A DNA stretch of 50,000 nucleotides from assembly GCF_963678635.1 (NCBI RefSeq), contig NW_026970601.1:1-50000 (forward strand), read 5' to 3'. The notes beneath the pieces are model-generated. The model searched no databases, was not told the DNA's origin, and was given only the letters and a program-made list of their open reading frames with translations. Source of the DNA: Symsagittifera roscoffensis. Its lineage: Eukaryota > Xenacoelomorpha > Acoela > Convolutidae. Positions 39,605 to 49,060 of the stretch are shown in pieces (position 1 is the first letter of the stretch; the number at the start of each line of letters is the position of its first letter). The position numbers and the translations under genes are program-made.

Positions 39605-39720
39605 AAGCTTTATTATACATATATACACAACAACAAAAGAAAATAATAAAACAAAATAATTTTTTGATCAATATTAGGAATCTTCGCTATCCGTATGATC
39701 TGCAAATAATTTGTCGAGAC
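39605..39720 (-). pseudogene. Truncated 3' end of the duplicated two-exon gene (copy 3)
   Basis: It repeats the 3' UTR and last codons of the gene at 39794-40405, encoding only LFADHTDSEDS before TAA. It lies directly in tandem with copy 1. Confidence 0.6.
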
Positions 39721-39793
39721 TTAGCTTTATTATACATATATATATACAACAACAAAAGAAAATTATAAATACAAAATAAATTTTTGATCAATA

Positions 39794-40405
39794 TTAGGAA
39801 TCTTCGCTACCCGTATGATCTGCAAATAAATTGCCGACACTTTCTTGCAACGTCTCAGCAGCGCAACTTTCTACTACCACGTTGTCAAGAAGATCGTCAA
39901 GAAGAACTGTGCTAGTGAATGAGCTCCTTCAGACTAAAAAAATTTAGCTACAAACGCCGTGAATAACATTTAACTGATTCATTTTTAATCCAAATTTATT
40001 ACTCCATGGCAATTGTTCATAACAGCACATAACACTTGCTTCTGCTTTAAGTTGCATCAACTTTTCTTTGTCAGGAGTAGAATCAAAACTAAATTGAAGC
40101 CCAAGAGTTGATGATCTCATAACTTTGCTTGGGGTTGCTTCTCCTGCTGGTGGCAATACTGCTGGTCGTGGTCGGGAAACTGATCTTAACCGTTTTGTAA
40201 TGGCGTTGAAGGCACTTTTCGTACATCTAAAGTGTCCATTTACAGTATCCGATTTTTCCGGCATCGACTCCAGCACAGTTTGCACACGAATCCTGACGTT
40301 TGTGTCGTCTTCTTCACAGAGAGCTTCTTCTAACCTGCTCTGGATAGACGAGAATTCATTGTCCACAACTTTTTGAGTGTTGTCAATTCTTTCTGAGCCA
40401 TTTTT
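39794..40405 (-). pseudogene. Two-exon gene copy 1 with GC-AG intron and frameshifted last exon
   Basis: Exon a (40040-40405) follows an acceptor TCACACGTTCAG and encodes a charged, helix-rich segment (SIQSRLEEALCEEDDTNVRI; KRLRSVSRPRPAVLPPAGEA; DKEKLMQLKAE). It ends at GCAAGT, a GC-type donor. The intron is 106 nt (39934-40039), with a TTTTTTTAG acceptor. Exon b (39794-39933) is 140 bp versus 141 bp in copy 2: a one-base deletion moves it out of frame and into TAG. Upstream exons are not seen. The family is not recognised; the product was acidic at its end (DHTDSEDS in copy 2). Confidence 0.55.
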
Positions 40406-40461
40406 CTGAACGTGTGACAAGATATAGAATAAGACTATTTAGATTTGCTGTAAACCCACAA

Positions 40462-40600
40462 TGTAATGCAAATAAAACGAGCCTTTAACAGTGCGACAAG
40501 ACAAACGTAATATGAATTAAACGGGCCTTTCACAGAGCGACAAGGCAACCGTAATGTGAATTAATCGGGCCTTTCAAAGTGCGACAATGGTTACATGCTA
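40462..40600. repeat. Three ~43-bp tandem units
   Basis: GCCTTT(A/C)A(C/A)AG(T/A)GCGACAA recurs at about 40482, 40526 and 40569, with (T/A)GAATTAA(A/T)CGG between. It lies immediately upstream (minus strand) of the two-exon gene copy, where regulatory repeats could sit, but inside what splicing suggests is an intron. Confidence 0.65.
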
Positions 40601-40814
40601 AATATATTTAAAATAAAATCATATGCACAATGCTTCAACAATGTGAATAATTATTCACTAGAATTAAGTGAAATGTGTGTTTCACAAACCAGCTAACATT
40701 AATGAAATAAAGTATTTTTCATTTTTCTAACGACTCTTTATTTTCCGAATTAATTAAATATTGTCAATAGCACCAAGCAAAAGCGAGAAAACGTAAGCAT
40801 AGCGGATTCCATTG

Positions 40815-41163
40815 TAAGCTTTATTATACATATATATACAACAACAAAAGAAAATAATAAATACAAAATAATTTTTTGATCAATATTAGGAATCTTCGCT
40901 ATCCGTATGATCTGCAAATAAATTGTCGACACTTTCTTGCAACGTCTCAGCAGCGCAACTTTCTACTACCACGTTGTCAAGAAGATCGTCTTCGAACAAC
41001 TGTGCTAGTGAATGAGCTTCTTCAGACTAAAAAAACTTTAGGTACAAACGCCGTGAATAACATTTAACTGATTCATTTTCAATCCAAATTTATCACTCCA
41101 TGGCGATTGTTCATTACAGCACATAACACTTACTTCTGCTTTAAGTTGCATCAACTTTTTTTT
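40815..41163 (-). pseudogene. Two-exon gene copy 2: intact last exon, truncated upstream
   Basis: The last exon (40886-41026) is 141 bp and fully open: SEEAHSLAQLFEDDLLDNV, VVESCAAETLQESVDN, LFADHTDSEDS. The intron (41027-41133) has a consensus GTAAGT donor and TTTTTTTAG acceptor. Only ~30 bases of the upstream exon remain (KLMQLKAE) before the sequence turns into the 41.2-kb repeats. The intron is retained, so the copy arose by DNA duplication and not by retroposition. Confidence 0.6.
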
Positions 41164-41184
41164 GTAAGCATATCGGAAAGATTT

Positions 41185-41900
41185 GAAAAAAGGCCAAAAA
41201 AGTCAAAAAAGTGACTTTTCCTAAGTCTATAGCTCTTCCCCTAGGCAAGTTAAGGACCAGCCGCTTGTGCGGTTGTGTGGGGGGGTTCCTACAACCTGGT
41301 CTATCGATTAAACACTTAATCCCAAATCTGGACGGGTAGTTTTTGAGGAAATCGATAACTTCCGAAAAAATAGGCAAAAAAGTCAAAAAAGTGACTTTTC
41401 CTAAGTCTATAGCTCTTCCCCTAAGAAAATTAGGGACCAGCCGCTTGTGCATGGGAGTTTCCTACAACCTGGTTTATCGATTAAACACTTAATTCCAAAT
41501 CTGGATGGGTAGTTTTTGAGGAAATCGATAACTTCCGAAAAAATAGGCAAAAAAATCAAAAAAGTGACTTTTCCTAAGTCTATAGCTCTTCCCCTAAGCA
41601 AATTAGCGACCAGCCGCTTGTGCATGGGAGTTTCCTACAACCTGGTCTATCGATTAAACCTTTAATTCCAAATCTGGACCGGTAGTTTTTGAGGAAATCG
41701 AAAATTTCCGAAAAAATGGGCAAAAAGTGAAAAAAGTACCGAGTTGTGAAGCTTTTCTAAGACCGTAGGGGGTGGGGTAGGGTAAAAATTGCCCTAAATT
41801 TCATGCAGGCAGGTAGATGAAACGCTACTGAATCCATTGACCACTTTTATGAGAATCTGACTGGTAGTTTTTTGGGAAAGCGAATTTTTCGAAAAAGCGT
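41185..41900. repeat. Four tandem units of ~173-180 bp
   Basis: CTAAGTCTATAGCTCTTCCC occurs at 41221, 41401 and 41574 (spacings 180 and 173). A more diverged fourth unit starts near 41757. Each unit has GACCAGCCGCTTGTGC, CTACAACCTGGT(C/T)TATCGAT, and GGTAGTTTTTGAGGAAATCG. The minus-strand frames translate as repeated peptides (KRLV.N..RGRAIDLGKVTF), but three frames are similarly open, so coding is doubtful. It ends in a 20-bp A-run and an AGATCTCATCT dyad. Confidence 0.85.
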
Positions 41901-41964
41901 CTCAAAAAAAAAAAAAAAAAAAACCAGATCTCATCTGGAAAAAAAAACGTTTTCATAATACCTG

Positions 41965-42110
41965 TTTAAAAAATCAAACAAGAATTAACAAAACTATCCC
42001 ATGAAAAATCTTGATTAACAAAACTAATACGTGAAAATTCCTAATTGACAAAACGATCACGTGAAAAAGTACTAATTAACAAAACTATCACGTGAATAAT
42101 CTGAACTAAC
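41965..42110. repeat. Minisatellite with ~30-bp units (site 2)
   Basis: Five imperfect units of the family seen at 38385-38625. Two units contain CACGTG, an E-box palindrome. Confidence 0.8.
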
Positions 42111-42114
42111 AAAC

Positions 42115-42593
42115 CTGAATCTCCATGCGTGATGCCAACACGCGGTGACATTGGATCCTCGCTCATTCTGTGACGCAACAAGCACATTTCATATTTAAAG
42201 TCAACTAGAAGACCGTGGCATTGCACGAGACTTGGACTAGCCTCCTTTATAGACCGCTCTTGAAGCAAAGTAGGCATGATTTTTTCCTGTGCTTTATTTT
42301 GTTCCTTGTCTGCTAGCATTGGGTTAGTCATTCCCATCCCGACAACTCGAAGACTTTTCGGAGCATAATTCTTGGGACAAAGGGGTAATGGCTTGAATGA
42401 TTCCAGCCCTCTTTTTTATCATTTCTGAAAACCTCCTCTTTTTGGTGAAAGGTTATAACTGCCAGATCGTCAGCATATTCGCCTTCGGTTTTTCCTGTAC
42501 GTACCGTTTTAAATTTTTCATGAATAACTACGTTTCCTGTAACGGTTCCTTTCTTTTCACAGGTTGGTTTCGTCGTGAAACATAGTAGAAACC
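42115..42593 (-). pseudogene. Long exon-like coding stretch with one frame break
   Basis: A minus-strand acceptor (TATTTTTTAG, AG at 42594-42595) is followed by an open frame: TTKPTCEKKGTVTGNVVIHE, GKTEGEYADDLAVITFHQ, then SSHYPFVPRIMLRKVFEL. It runs into TGA near 42325. From about 42340 the neighbouring frame takes over (GMTNPMLADKEQNKAQEKIM, SLVQCHGLLVDFKYEMCLL, MSPRVGITHGDS) and ends at a donor (TTCAG/GTTTG, GT at 42113-42114). Together they look like one ~480-bp exon with a one-base indel at about 42330-42345. YADDLAV recalls an RT box, but the rest does not fit an RT. Family unknown. Confidence 0.4.
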
Positions 42594-42595
42594 CT

Positions 42596-43478
42596 AAAAA
42601 ATACTAACCTACAATGATAAAAGTGGATGAAACTCTTTAAACTATTATTGAACTTTTTAGTTAAAATTAACCCTATATTAAAAAAAAAACCTGATCAGTA
42701 GAAAAAATTTGTTTTTGCTAGGAAATCTACTATTTAATTTCCAATTTCGAACTTTGAAGTCGATCGTGTTTTTCGTGACTTGTGCACTTTTGCTGCTAGA
42801 AAAGGGAGTTTGTCTTTCTTTTAACAAATGAAATTTACTGAAATTTACTAAAATTGAAATTTAATAAAAGAAATCACGGCTCTTTTCCAGTTCCCTCCTT
42901 TCAGAATACCGAGTTTTATGTCTGATTTACGTGTTATTACGGCTAAATGCGTGATGTTACGCTGTAAACTAGAAATAACAAATCTGTTCACAGTTGTCGA
43001 TTTTTTCACCACGCCAAATTTCATTGCAATAAAACAGCGTTAAAACGACTTTTCAAAATTGAATTTGAAAGGGGGGAAACTGGAAAAGAGCCGAAATCAC
43101 AAGTCAAACCAAGAAAAATCAAAAATGAGCGTGAACAAATTTTAACACCTTTTCGTGAAAAAAAAAACAAAAACAAACAATCAGCAAGACCATATATGAG
43201 TACTCACTACAATCATAACTTAATAAAAATACAAATTTTTTTTTCTGAAATTTAGATAATTATCGGTGGATGAAGTCTGGAGTTGAATTTTTTTCTACTT
43301 CGATTTCTGTTATGCTCTCTTAACTTTTTTGAAATTTAAAAGAAAATCAGCTTTCCATCTTGAATTTCTGTTGTTTTTCATTGCAACTTTTTGGCAGTGG
43401 GCGAGGTAAAAAAAAGTCGACAACATGTCGACTGAAACAATTTAATAAGTCGACTGAAACAATTAGAATCCTCACTAC
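42596..43478. other. Non-coding stretch
   Basis: AT-rich; no supported gene. GTCGACTGAAACAATTTAATAA-like units repeat near 43430-43465. Confidence 0.4.
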
Positions 43479-43541
43479 CTGAACTATCCGACTCTTCATC
43501 TTGGGTGAAGTCTCGGTGCTCAACTGTAATTTCGTTCTTGG
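43479..43541 (-). CDS. 63-bp symmetrical exon, acidic peptide
   Basis: An acceptor TTTACTTTGTTTTAG (AG at 43542-43543) and a donor TTCAG/GTAGTGAG bound 63 bases that read (2 nt) KNEITVEHRDFTQDEESDS (1 nt), preserving frame. Its acid C-terminus resembles the DHTDSEDS end of the 40-kb gene. Splice signals are good on both sides. Confidence 0.35.
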
Positions 43542-43572
43542 CTAAAACAAAGTAAAATGAAAAATAATTGTG

Positions 43573-43834
43573 TTATTCCTGCATTATCTGATTCGTTTTG
43601 TAAAACGATCGATTAAATCGAGAAAAGACTGAAAGAATACTCTGTTCGAGGCCCACCATGATCAGTGCTCGTTGCTTGAGGGTGAAGCAACAATACCGAG
43701 CCCAGAAAAATGAGCAAAAAATGCATGCAGTTCTTAAACAGGGGCACAAGACCTTCTCGTACAGCTCGTATGGTGGTCTTTTACCCCATGGATAAATAAT
43801 CTTAATATGTTTTTTAGTTATGTCTGTGATAGCG
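43573..43834 (-). CDS. Possible exon, Cys-rich
   Basis: An acceptor TTTTGCTTTTTAG (AG at 43835-43836) is followed by a frame reading ITDITKKHIKIIYPWGKRPP, YELYEKVLCPCLRTACIF, then WARYCCFTLKQR and a final TAA. It could be a last exon, or end earlier at a GTAAAA donor and join the 63-bp exon. Family not recognised. Confidence 0.3.
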
Positions 43835-43924
43835 CTAAAAAGCAAAAGTTAAAATTGGTCACAAAAATGAACAAAACTGACACTTTCCAAAAGTATTTAT
43901 TGTTAGACTGCTTAAATTGAATTT

Positions 43925-44030
43925 CGTATCGTAACGTATGAGCTCTTTATAGAATCCACAAGGATTGGCTAACTATAATCAGATATAAACTTTTTAATGT
44001 TTACTCAGGCCAATCCGGCCGGATGACATA
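43925..44030 (-). repeat. 3' LTR-like end of element B copy 2
   Basis: CGTAACGTATGAGCTCTTTA and, 90 bases on, CCGGATGACA are shared with 48981-49050. The middle (CACAAGGATTGGCTAA) matches the LTR end of copy 1 (reverse complement of 9448-9465). The two ends differ in length by internal deletion. Confidence 0.6.
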
Positions 44031-46989
44031 CCACTTTTTGTGAATAAATTGAGTTTTTCGTCCCCGTGGGACCAACATTTGAGTTTCATAGTCCATATGG
44101 GACTGACGTTCTACAGTCACCGTAAGACTGCTTGCTTCATCAGATTTGTTCCTTCTCTTCAATCGCTTCTTTTGTGATTGCTTCTTGTGTTGTGATGATC
44201 GTGATGTCCGCCGTTGTTAATGTAACTAACATTCTTGCTGTTACCGGCGCTATCTGAATATCGACCTCGTGAACTTTTTCGTCTTCTTCCGTTGTGTTTA
44301 TCTCTTCAATTGATGATTTTATGGTTGCAGTCTTCTTGTGACTTTCTAACGGGGAAGTTAAGTCACTTATTTTGCTTATGTCGCTATCCTTTTTCCTAGG
44401 TTCAATGTTTCCTGGAATTTAGTGCTGGCGGCAAGTTATGGAGAGTCTTATTCAAACCCAATCTCTTGATTGAAACCTATGATATTTGTGTTGCCTGGGT
44501 TCTCCATTTTACTCGTTTAGCCATTTTATTTCCATTTTTTGTTGTTTTATTGGGTTTTAACCTTAATGTTTTTATGATTTCAGCGACGTTTGATGCTAAC
44601 TTATAAGAGTGCTACTGCCGTCTATCCGCATAACCTGCTTTTTAGAGTTTGTATCAACCCTTGCAAGACCCCGATCGATCTTTGATCACCTACTGGGGCG
44701 TTTGATGTTGTTGGTGTTACAAAATTGTTGGTGTTACAAAAAAGGTTTTTTCGGCTCGGAATGTTTGTGCTTGGTCGAACCTAAGTTTGCAGGTTACCGA
44801 CTTGGTACATATTTACCGGTGCTTAAATTTACTTGCTCTGTCTGCCGTTTTCTTTAAAATCTCTTAGCTAGCTGTGCAAAATTTTGATCGTTTGTCAACT
44901 GCGACTAAAATGTATGCGTTTTTGATAATTTGCTTGGAAGAGGCCCGGCAAAATCTGGTTGGACTTCATTATTTGGTTCTAATGCCGGTTTTATTGCAAT
45001 GATTGTGATTTCCTATGACTTGGTGCTACTACCGGTTTCATTGGAATGATTCTGATTTTCCTATGATTGGTTTTAAATTTTAACCTTTTAACTTTTTTCT
45101 GTGCATTGTCGGCAATTTGGACCATGTTGAGGTGTATGTGCGGCAACGAGAGGATTTCACTCAAGTCCAAAATTAAGAGTGCCTCCTAAACTCTTTTCTG
45201 GACAAAAATTACTATCAGTTCTGTTTTTGTCTTTTTGAGTGGCTGCGGCAATAAATTTGACCCCCATGACTCGTTACAACTTCTTTCTGTAAAGTGGTGT
45301 ATCTTCTTCGATTTGTGGCTTTGTCGCTACTTTCTACCACGCTTGCCATAATCAGCTCATGGTCGACATTGTTGGTGGTGCCTCGTTGAGTGATGTCACT
45401 TCTGTTCCGGCTTGTTGAGGTTCTGTTGGCTGACCTCTACTGTGAGTTCTGTTTTTGATTGCATATCGTGGCACGTCTGCAGTTTTGTCCTTTCTCTTGT
45501 TGATTTTCTTGTCTCCTACTCCATTTGCGTTTTTTGTTTTTGCTTTAATCGATTAATTGACGCTGGTGTATCAGCAGAGAAAATTGTTTTTGAAAAATTT
45601 TGCTGTTTCTACTTGGAATCGACTCTCTGGCGTCTTGTATGACAGGTGGCGAGTTTATTGATGGAGATGGCGAGGTTGTTGTTGTGGATTGGGTTCTTTG
45701 CCATTCATAGGTTGTTGATGTTTGTATCAGCTTATACTAGCGCGGGTCTGATAACCATTCTTCCGGTCGGACTCTCCCCTCCATGTGACTTCGGGTTTTT
45801 GTCCTCTGGGTGTTTTGTTTGACGAACTGCCTCCTCCTCTAAGTCGTGCATTTTCAGGAGTGACTCCTCATTTATGTTTTTTTGTTTCGTTTCGTCGTCT
45901 CTTTATGTGTTTTGTGATTTCGGGTGTTGAAACAAAAATGACAAAATTAAGTTTAGTTTTCACATTTGTCTACTGCTTTTGACGGGTGCAAGTGTTTTCG
46001 TTTGTTTTTGAATGACCGCTTGTGTTATATTTGGAATTTTTGAAGTGCCCTTGACTTGGCAATTGAGCTGTTGCGTTCGTTTTATATTCAGCGCTCTTTT
46101 TGATCAGCCGATGGAGAGCTCTATTGTGAATAGCCAATTTGTTCATAAGGACGATGCCAATCAATCAGTGTTCGAAATGAAGGAGGTAAATGACGCAACA
46201 ATGAAGACTTCATCGTACTCGCGGGGGGTAGCGCTAATCCTGCAGGGACACATTGTCAAGTATCCCATTTTTGTTCCTGCTAAATGTTTGAATGTGAATG
46301 TGAATCTAAATGGTATCAATGTGTCGAACCACATAGTACGACTACTTTAGCTAGTCTTGGATCGTTCACCGGCGCTCAACGCACTTATGGAATCTTGATA
46401 ATCTCAAATTACTGATAGAGATAGTAATTGAAATGCTCGATTGTCCAAACGACCCCTAATACTTTAATTCGTTTACCGAATGTTCCTCCTCTAGTGAATT
46501 TAGAATTCTTGAAGTATATGCTATTATTATCCATCCTGTGTCTGTATTTTGCTCTAAAATAGCCCCTAGCAAAAATGTAGAGGTCGGTAACTACTCGGGT
46601 ATCTAAATGTTGGCTGAAATGCTTGTTTTCGATAATTTTAGATACGAGTTTTCGAATAATATGGAATGGGAATGTGTTTTCCGGCTTCCAATCTAAAGTT
46701 TTTTGTTTGTCTGATTTTTATAGCAGTTGTTTTAGCGCGTTGATACTGTTTTGGCGAGGTTTGGAATGTATCGAGTGAGGTGGTGTATTGACGCCATGAG
46801 TTTTTTCAATTGTAAAATCGTTTTTGGTGTTGAGAGCTTGAGGATTGCTTCTGTTTTTCGTGTTATTGGTATTGTACCTTTGCTAATTTTTTTAAAGCTC
46901 AACCACTCGACTTGTGCGCTTACGAGTTTCCATTTCTGCAGTGAGGTTGCCTAATTTCCATCATTCCGTTTTTTAGTACCTTATGAAAT
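44031..46989 (-). pseudogene. Decayed pol 3' half and tail of element B copy 2
   Basis: This is the counterpart of 11600-15000 in copy 1. Matching DNA includes the RNase H/linker area (46360-46740) and the GGCACTTCAAAAA segment near 46040. No intact domain is readable. An integrase finger was not found by eye. Confidence 0.45.
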
Positions 46990-47468
46990 AATTGTTTGTG
47001 TTTTTGTTACGATCAGTGTGTCGTTAGGGTAAGCGAACGTGTTTTCACAGTTTGTTAGTGTGAGACCTAAGACTTTTAGGAATTCAGTCGGCATATCCTT
47101 GTGACCATAGTATTCCGTTTGGAATTGATGTGTTCCTATCGCTTTTCCTCTATCAAACTGAAACTGCACGAATGCCTTCTCCGGTGATACTTGTGATTAT
47201 GTGTATCGTAGATCGAGTCGTTGAGGGTTTGCTTACTGTCGGCCGCCTTGTTAATTTGTGCATTTTTGTCCCATAAAAATTGATTATTGGACATTTGGTA
47301 TTTGTTTTTGTGAATGAATTTCCTTATTTTCTTGGAATCGAGCGCAATTTTGACGGTTTGGTCCTTTTTCACAGTCAAAACGATCGAGCTGATGAATTGA
47401 TTGTCTGAACAATAATCTAGTTTTTTGATATGCTTTTGATCGATTAGTTTCTCCAGTTTCAATTCCAC
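46981..47468 (-). pseudogene. pol: Reverse transcriptase remnant, element B copy 2
   Basis: The first frame (47136-47468) reads LEKLIDQKHIKKLDYCSD, NQFISSIVLTVKKDQTVKIA, then LDSKKIRKFIHKNKYQM. After a frame break (46981-47169) it reads QFQTEYYGHKDMPTEFL and TLTNCENTFAYPND. The catalytic box has become YPND. These align one-to-one with copy 1. Confidence 0.8.
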
Positions 47469-47669
47469 ATCTTCTTATAGACAAAAAAAGTACTTAGGCT
47501 TTTTGTTGGATCTTTGTGATATTCTGTACAAATTGAGTTCGTTTCACGTGTTTCTTTGTTTTCCTGATTCTCGCACAAAGTTCCTAGAGTTTTTTTAAAC
47601 TCTTCTTTAGTTTCCCGTCGAAACTTTTTCCTTTCTCTTAAACTTTTATTATTCGATTTTTTTTGGCTT

Positions 47670-47880
47670 GTCTTGCACTAGTTTGATACCAATTTTTGGT
47701 AGGATGTTCCCACCAAGGATATTTGCCTTCTGGTTGTCTACAAGGATAAAATGAGCCGATGGGATTATCCACCCACCGGATTCCACAGCAATGATTAGCC
47801 GCCCTTCTGGTAGGATGTATTTACAATTTTTGGTGGCAAGATTTTGGGCTGCAACGTCCGGTGGGATAATTATAAATACT
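47670..47880 (-). pseudogene. Protease remnant, element B copy 2
   Basis: Frame pieces read QNLATKNCKYILPEGRLIIA, VESGGWIIPSAHFILVDNQ, and NILGGNILPKIGIKLVQDK: the C-terminal half of a Ty3/gypsy aspartic protease. The D-(S/T)-G is not recognisable. Confidence 0.6.
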
Positions 47881-48976
47881 GCGGAACGATCGTTTTTTTT
47901 GTAGTTTTTCTGCCGTTTTTTGATGAGACTTGTAGAATCTGCAATGGCGAGTAGATCTTGGGAGTGTGTTTGTTATCTTTTACCATATGTCCATTGAGAT
48001 CTTCACTTGCTTTTTATTGAGTTTTTGATATCGCCAACACAGTAAAAATCCAGAAATTCCTCCCAACCGTTTGTCGAAATGAATTCAGCGTAGGCCTTTG
48101 GATCGTTTTTGTCTTTTGCCCCGCAAATTTCCCCGACTTATTTGGCTTTTCTCGTACGTATTGTTTTGGTTAACAACTCTCCGCTTGGTTGAACGTAGCC
48201 CATCGTTTCTTGTTTTATTGATGTGTTTATAGTTGTTTGGGCTCCAAATGGCTTCGTTTTTATCGTTTTAGTTTGCTCTCTCTCTCTCTTTCTCTCTCCT
48301 GATTGCATGTTTGAAGGCGTCTTGTGGTCTGAATTCTGCTAACTAACAATTCTTCTGCAGTCCTTTCGTTGGACATGTGCGCGGTGCACATATCACGGAA
48401 CCATTTATTATCTCGATCCCCACAATCAACCCGAGAAGCCAGTTTGGTCAGATCTGAATGAAATTACTCCAGAGTCTCATTTTTGTTGTTGTTTCCGAGA
48501 GATAAAAATGTACCTTGCGAAAGCTATGAATCAAGTGATTACGATTTTGTCTTCTAAAATTCGCTTTAGATCTTTTGTAGTTGATCTATGACATAAAAAT
48601 ATATAGTTTTTGATTTTTCGTCTGCGTCATCCCACTGCATGTTGTTACAAATTACGCCTTTTTCGCTGCTTTTTTTAACAGTTATTTTCCTAAGAAACTC
48701 CTTTTTTTTATTTCTGATGTCCCTGTTACGGTTTTGTGCTTCCGTTTCCCCAGTAATTTCGACCTCGAAGGTCGAATCCGTTAGTTTTTTCTCGGAAGGT
48801 TTCGTTCTTAATATATTTTTTCTACTCGATCTTCAATTCGATCTTCTATTCGATTTCTTCTATTCGATATGTGGCAGAAACGAGCATCTCTATCATCGCC
48901 GACCACTATGACTTTTCCAGTGGTGGTCCTAGGGAAGCCTTCTGGCACTAGTTTTTGAATCCTGATGATTGCTCCA
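47881..48976 (-). pseudogene. gag: gag remnant of element B copy 2
   Basis: The ATG at 48974-48976 opens MEQSSGFKN, aligning with MAQSAGYKN of copy 1. GPPLEKS-W-SAMIEM follows after a stop, aligning with APPLELSKWAAIMKL. Further pieces are very decayed. A CT microsatellite sits at 48279-48300. Confidence 0.55.
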
Positions 48977-49060
48977 TTTCATACCGTAACGTATGAGCTC
49001 TTTATAGATTTATAAACACTTAGATTATGCCATTCCAGCCGGATGACAATAAGGTCTCAA
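48977..49060 (-). repeat. 5' LTR-like end of element B copy 2
   Basis: It shares CGTAACGTATGAGCTCTTTA with the other end of the element. TTGAGACCTTATTGTC (reverse strand, about 49040-49055) is shared with copy 1 at 9239-9258. Confidence 0.55.

Larger units (their letters stand above)
43925..49060 (-). mobile_element. Element B copy 2: decayed Ty3/gypsy-type element, minus strand
   Basis: Read on the minus strand it has the same order as copy 1: LTR-like end (48977-49060), gag start (about 48976 leftward), protease tail (47670-47880), RT (46990-47470), RNase H/linker, and a 3' LTR-like end (43925-44030). Both ends share CGTAACGTATGAGCTCTTTA and CCGGATGACA. All genes are broken by stops and frameshifts. 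The plus-strand frames in this span (for example 44609-44857, 45412-45642, 46012-46350) are antisense shadows. Confidence 0.8.

Noticed and set aside
41141-41625. Minus-strand ORFs with repeated RGRAIDLGKVTF peptides
   Set aside because: They are translations of the ~175-180-bp tandem units, have no start or splice context, and the units also differ by indels that break the frame between copies.
42440-42470. YADDLAV as a LINE-type reverse transcriptase box
   Set aside because: The surrounding residues show none of the other RT motifs, and the stretch is too short.
46012-46350. Plus-strand 112-aa ORF
   Set aside because: It lies antisense to decayed pol sequence of element B copy 2, which matches copy 1 on the other strand.
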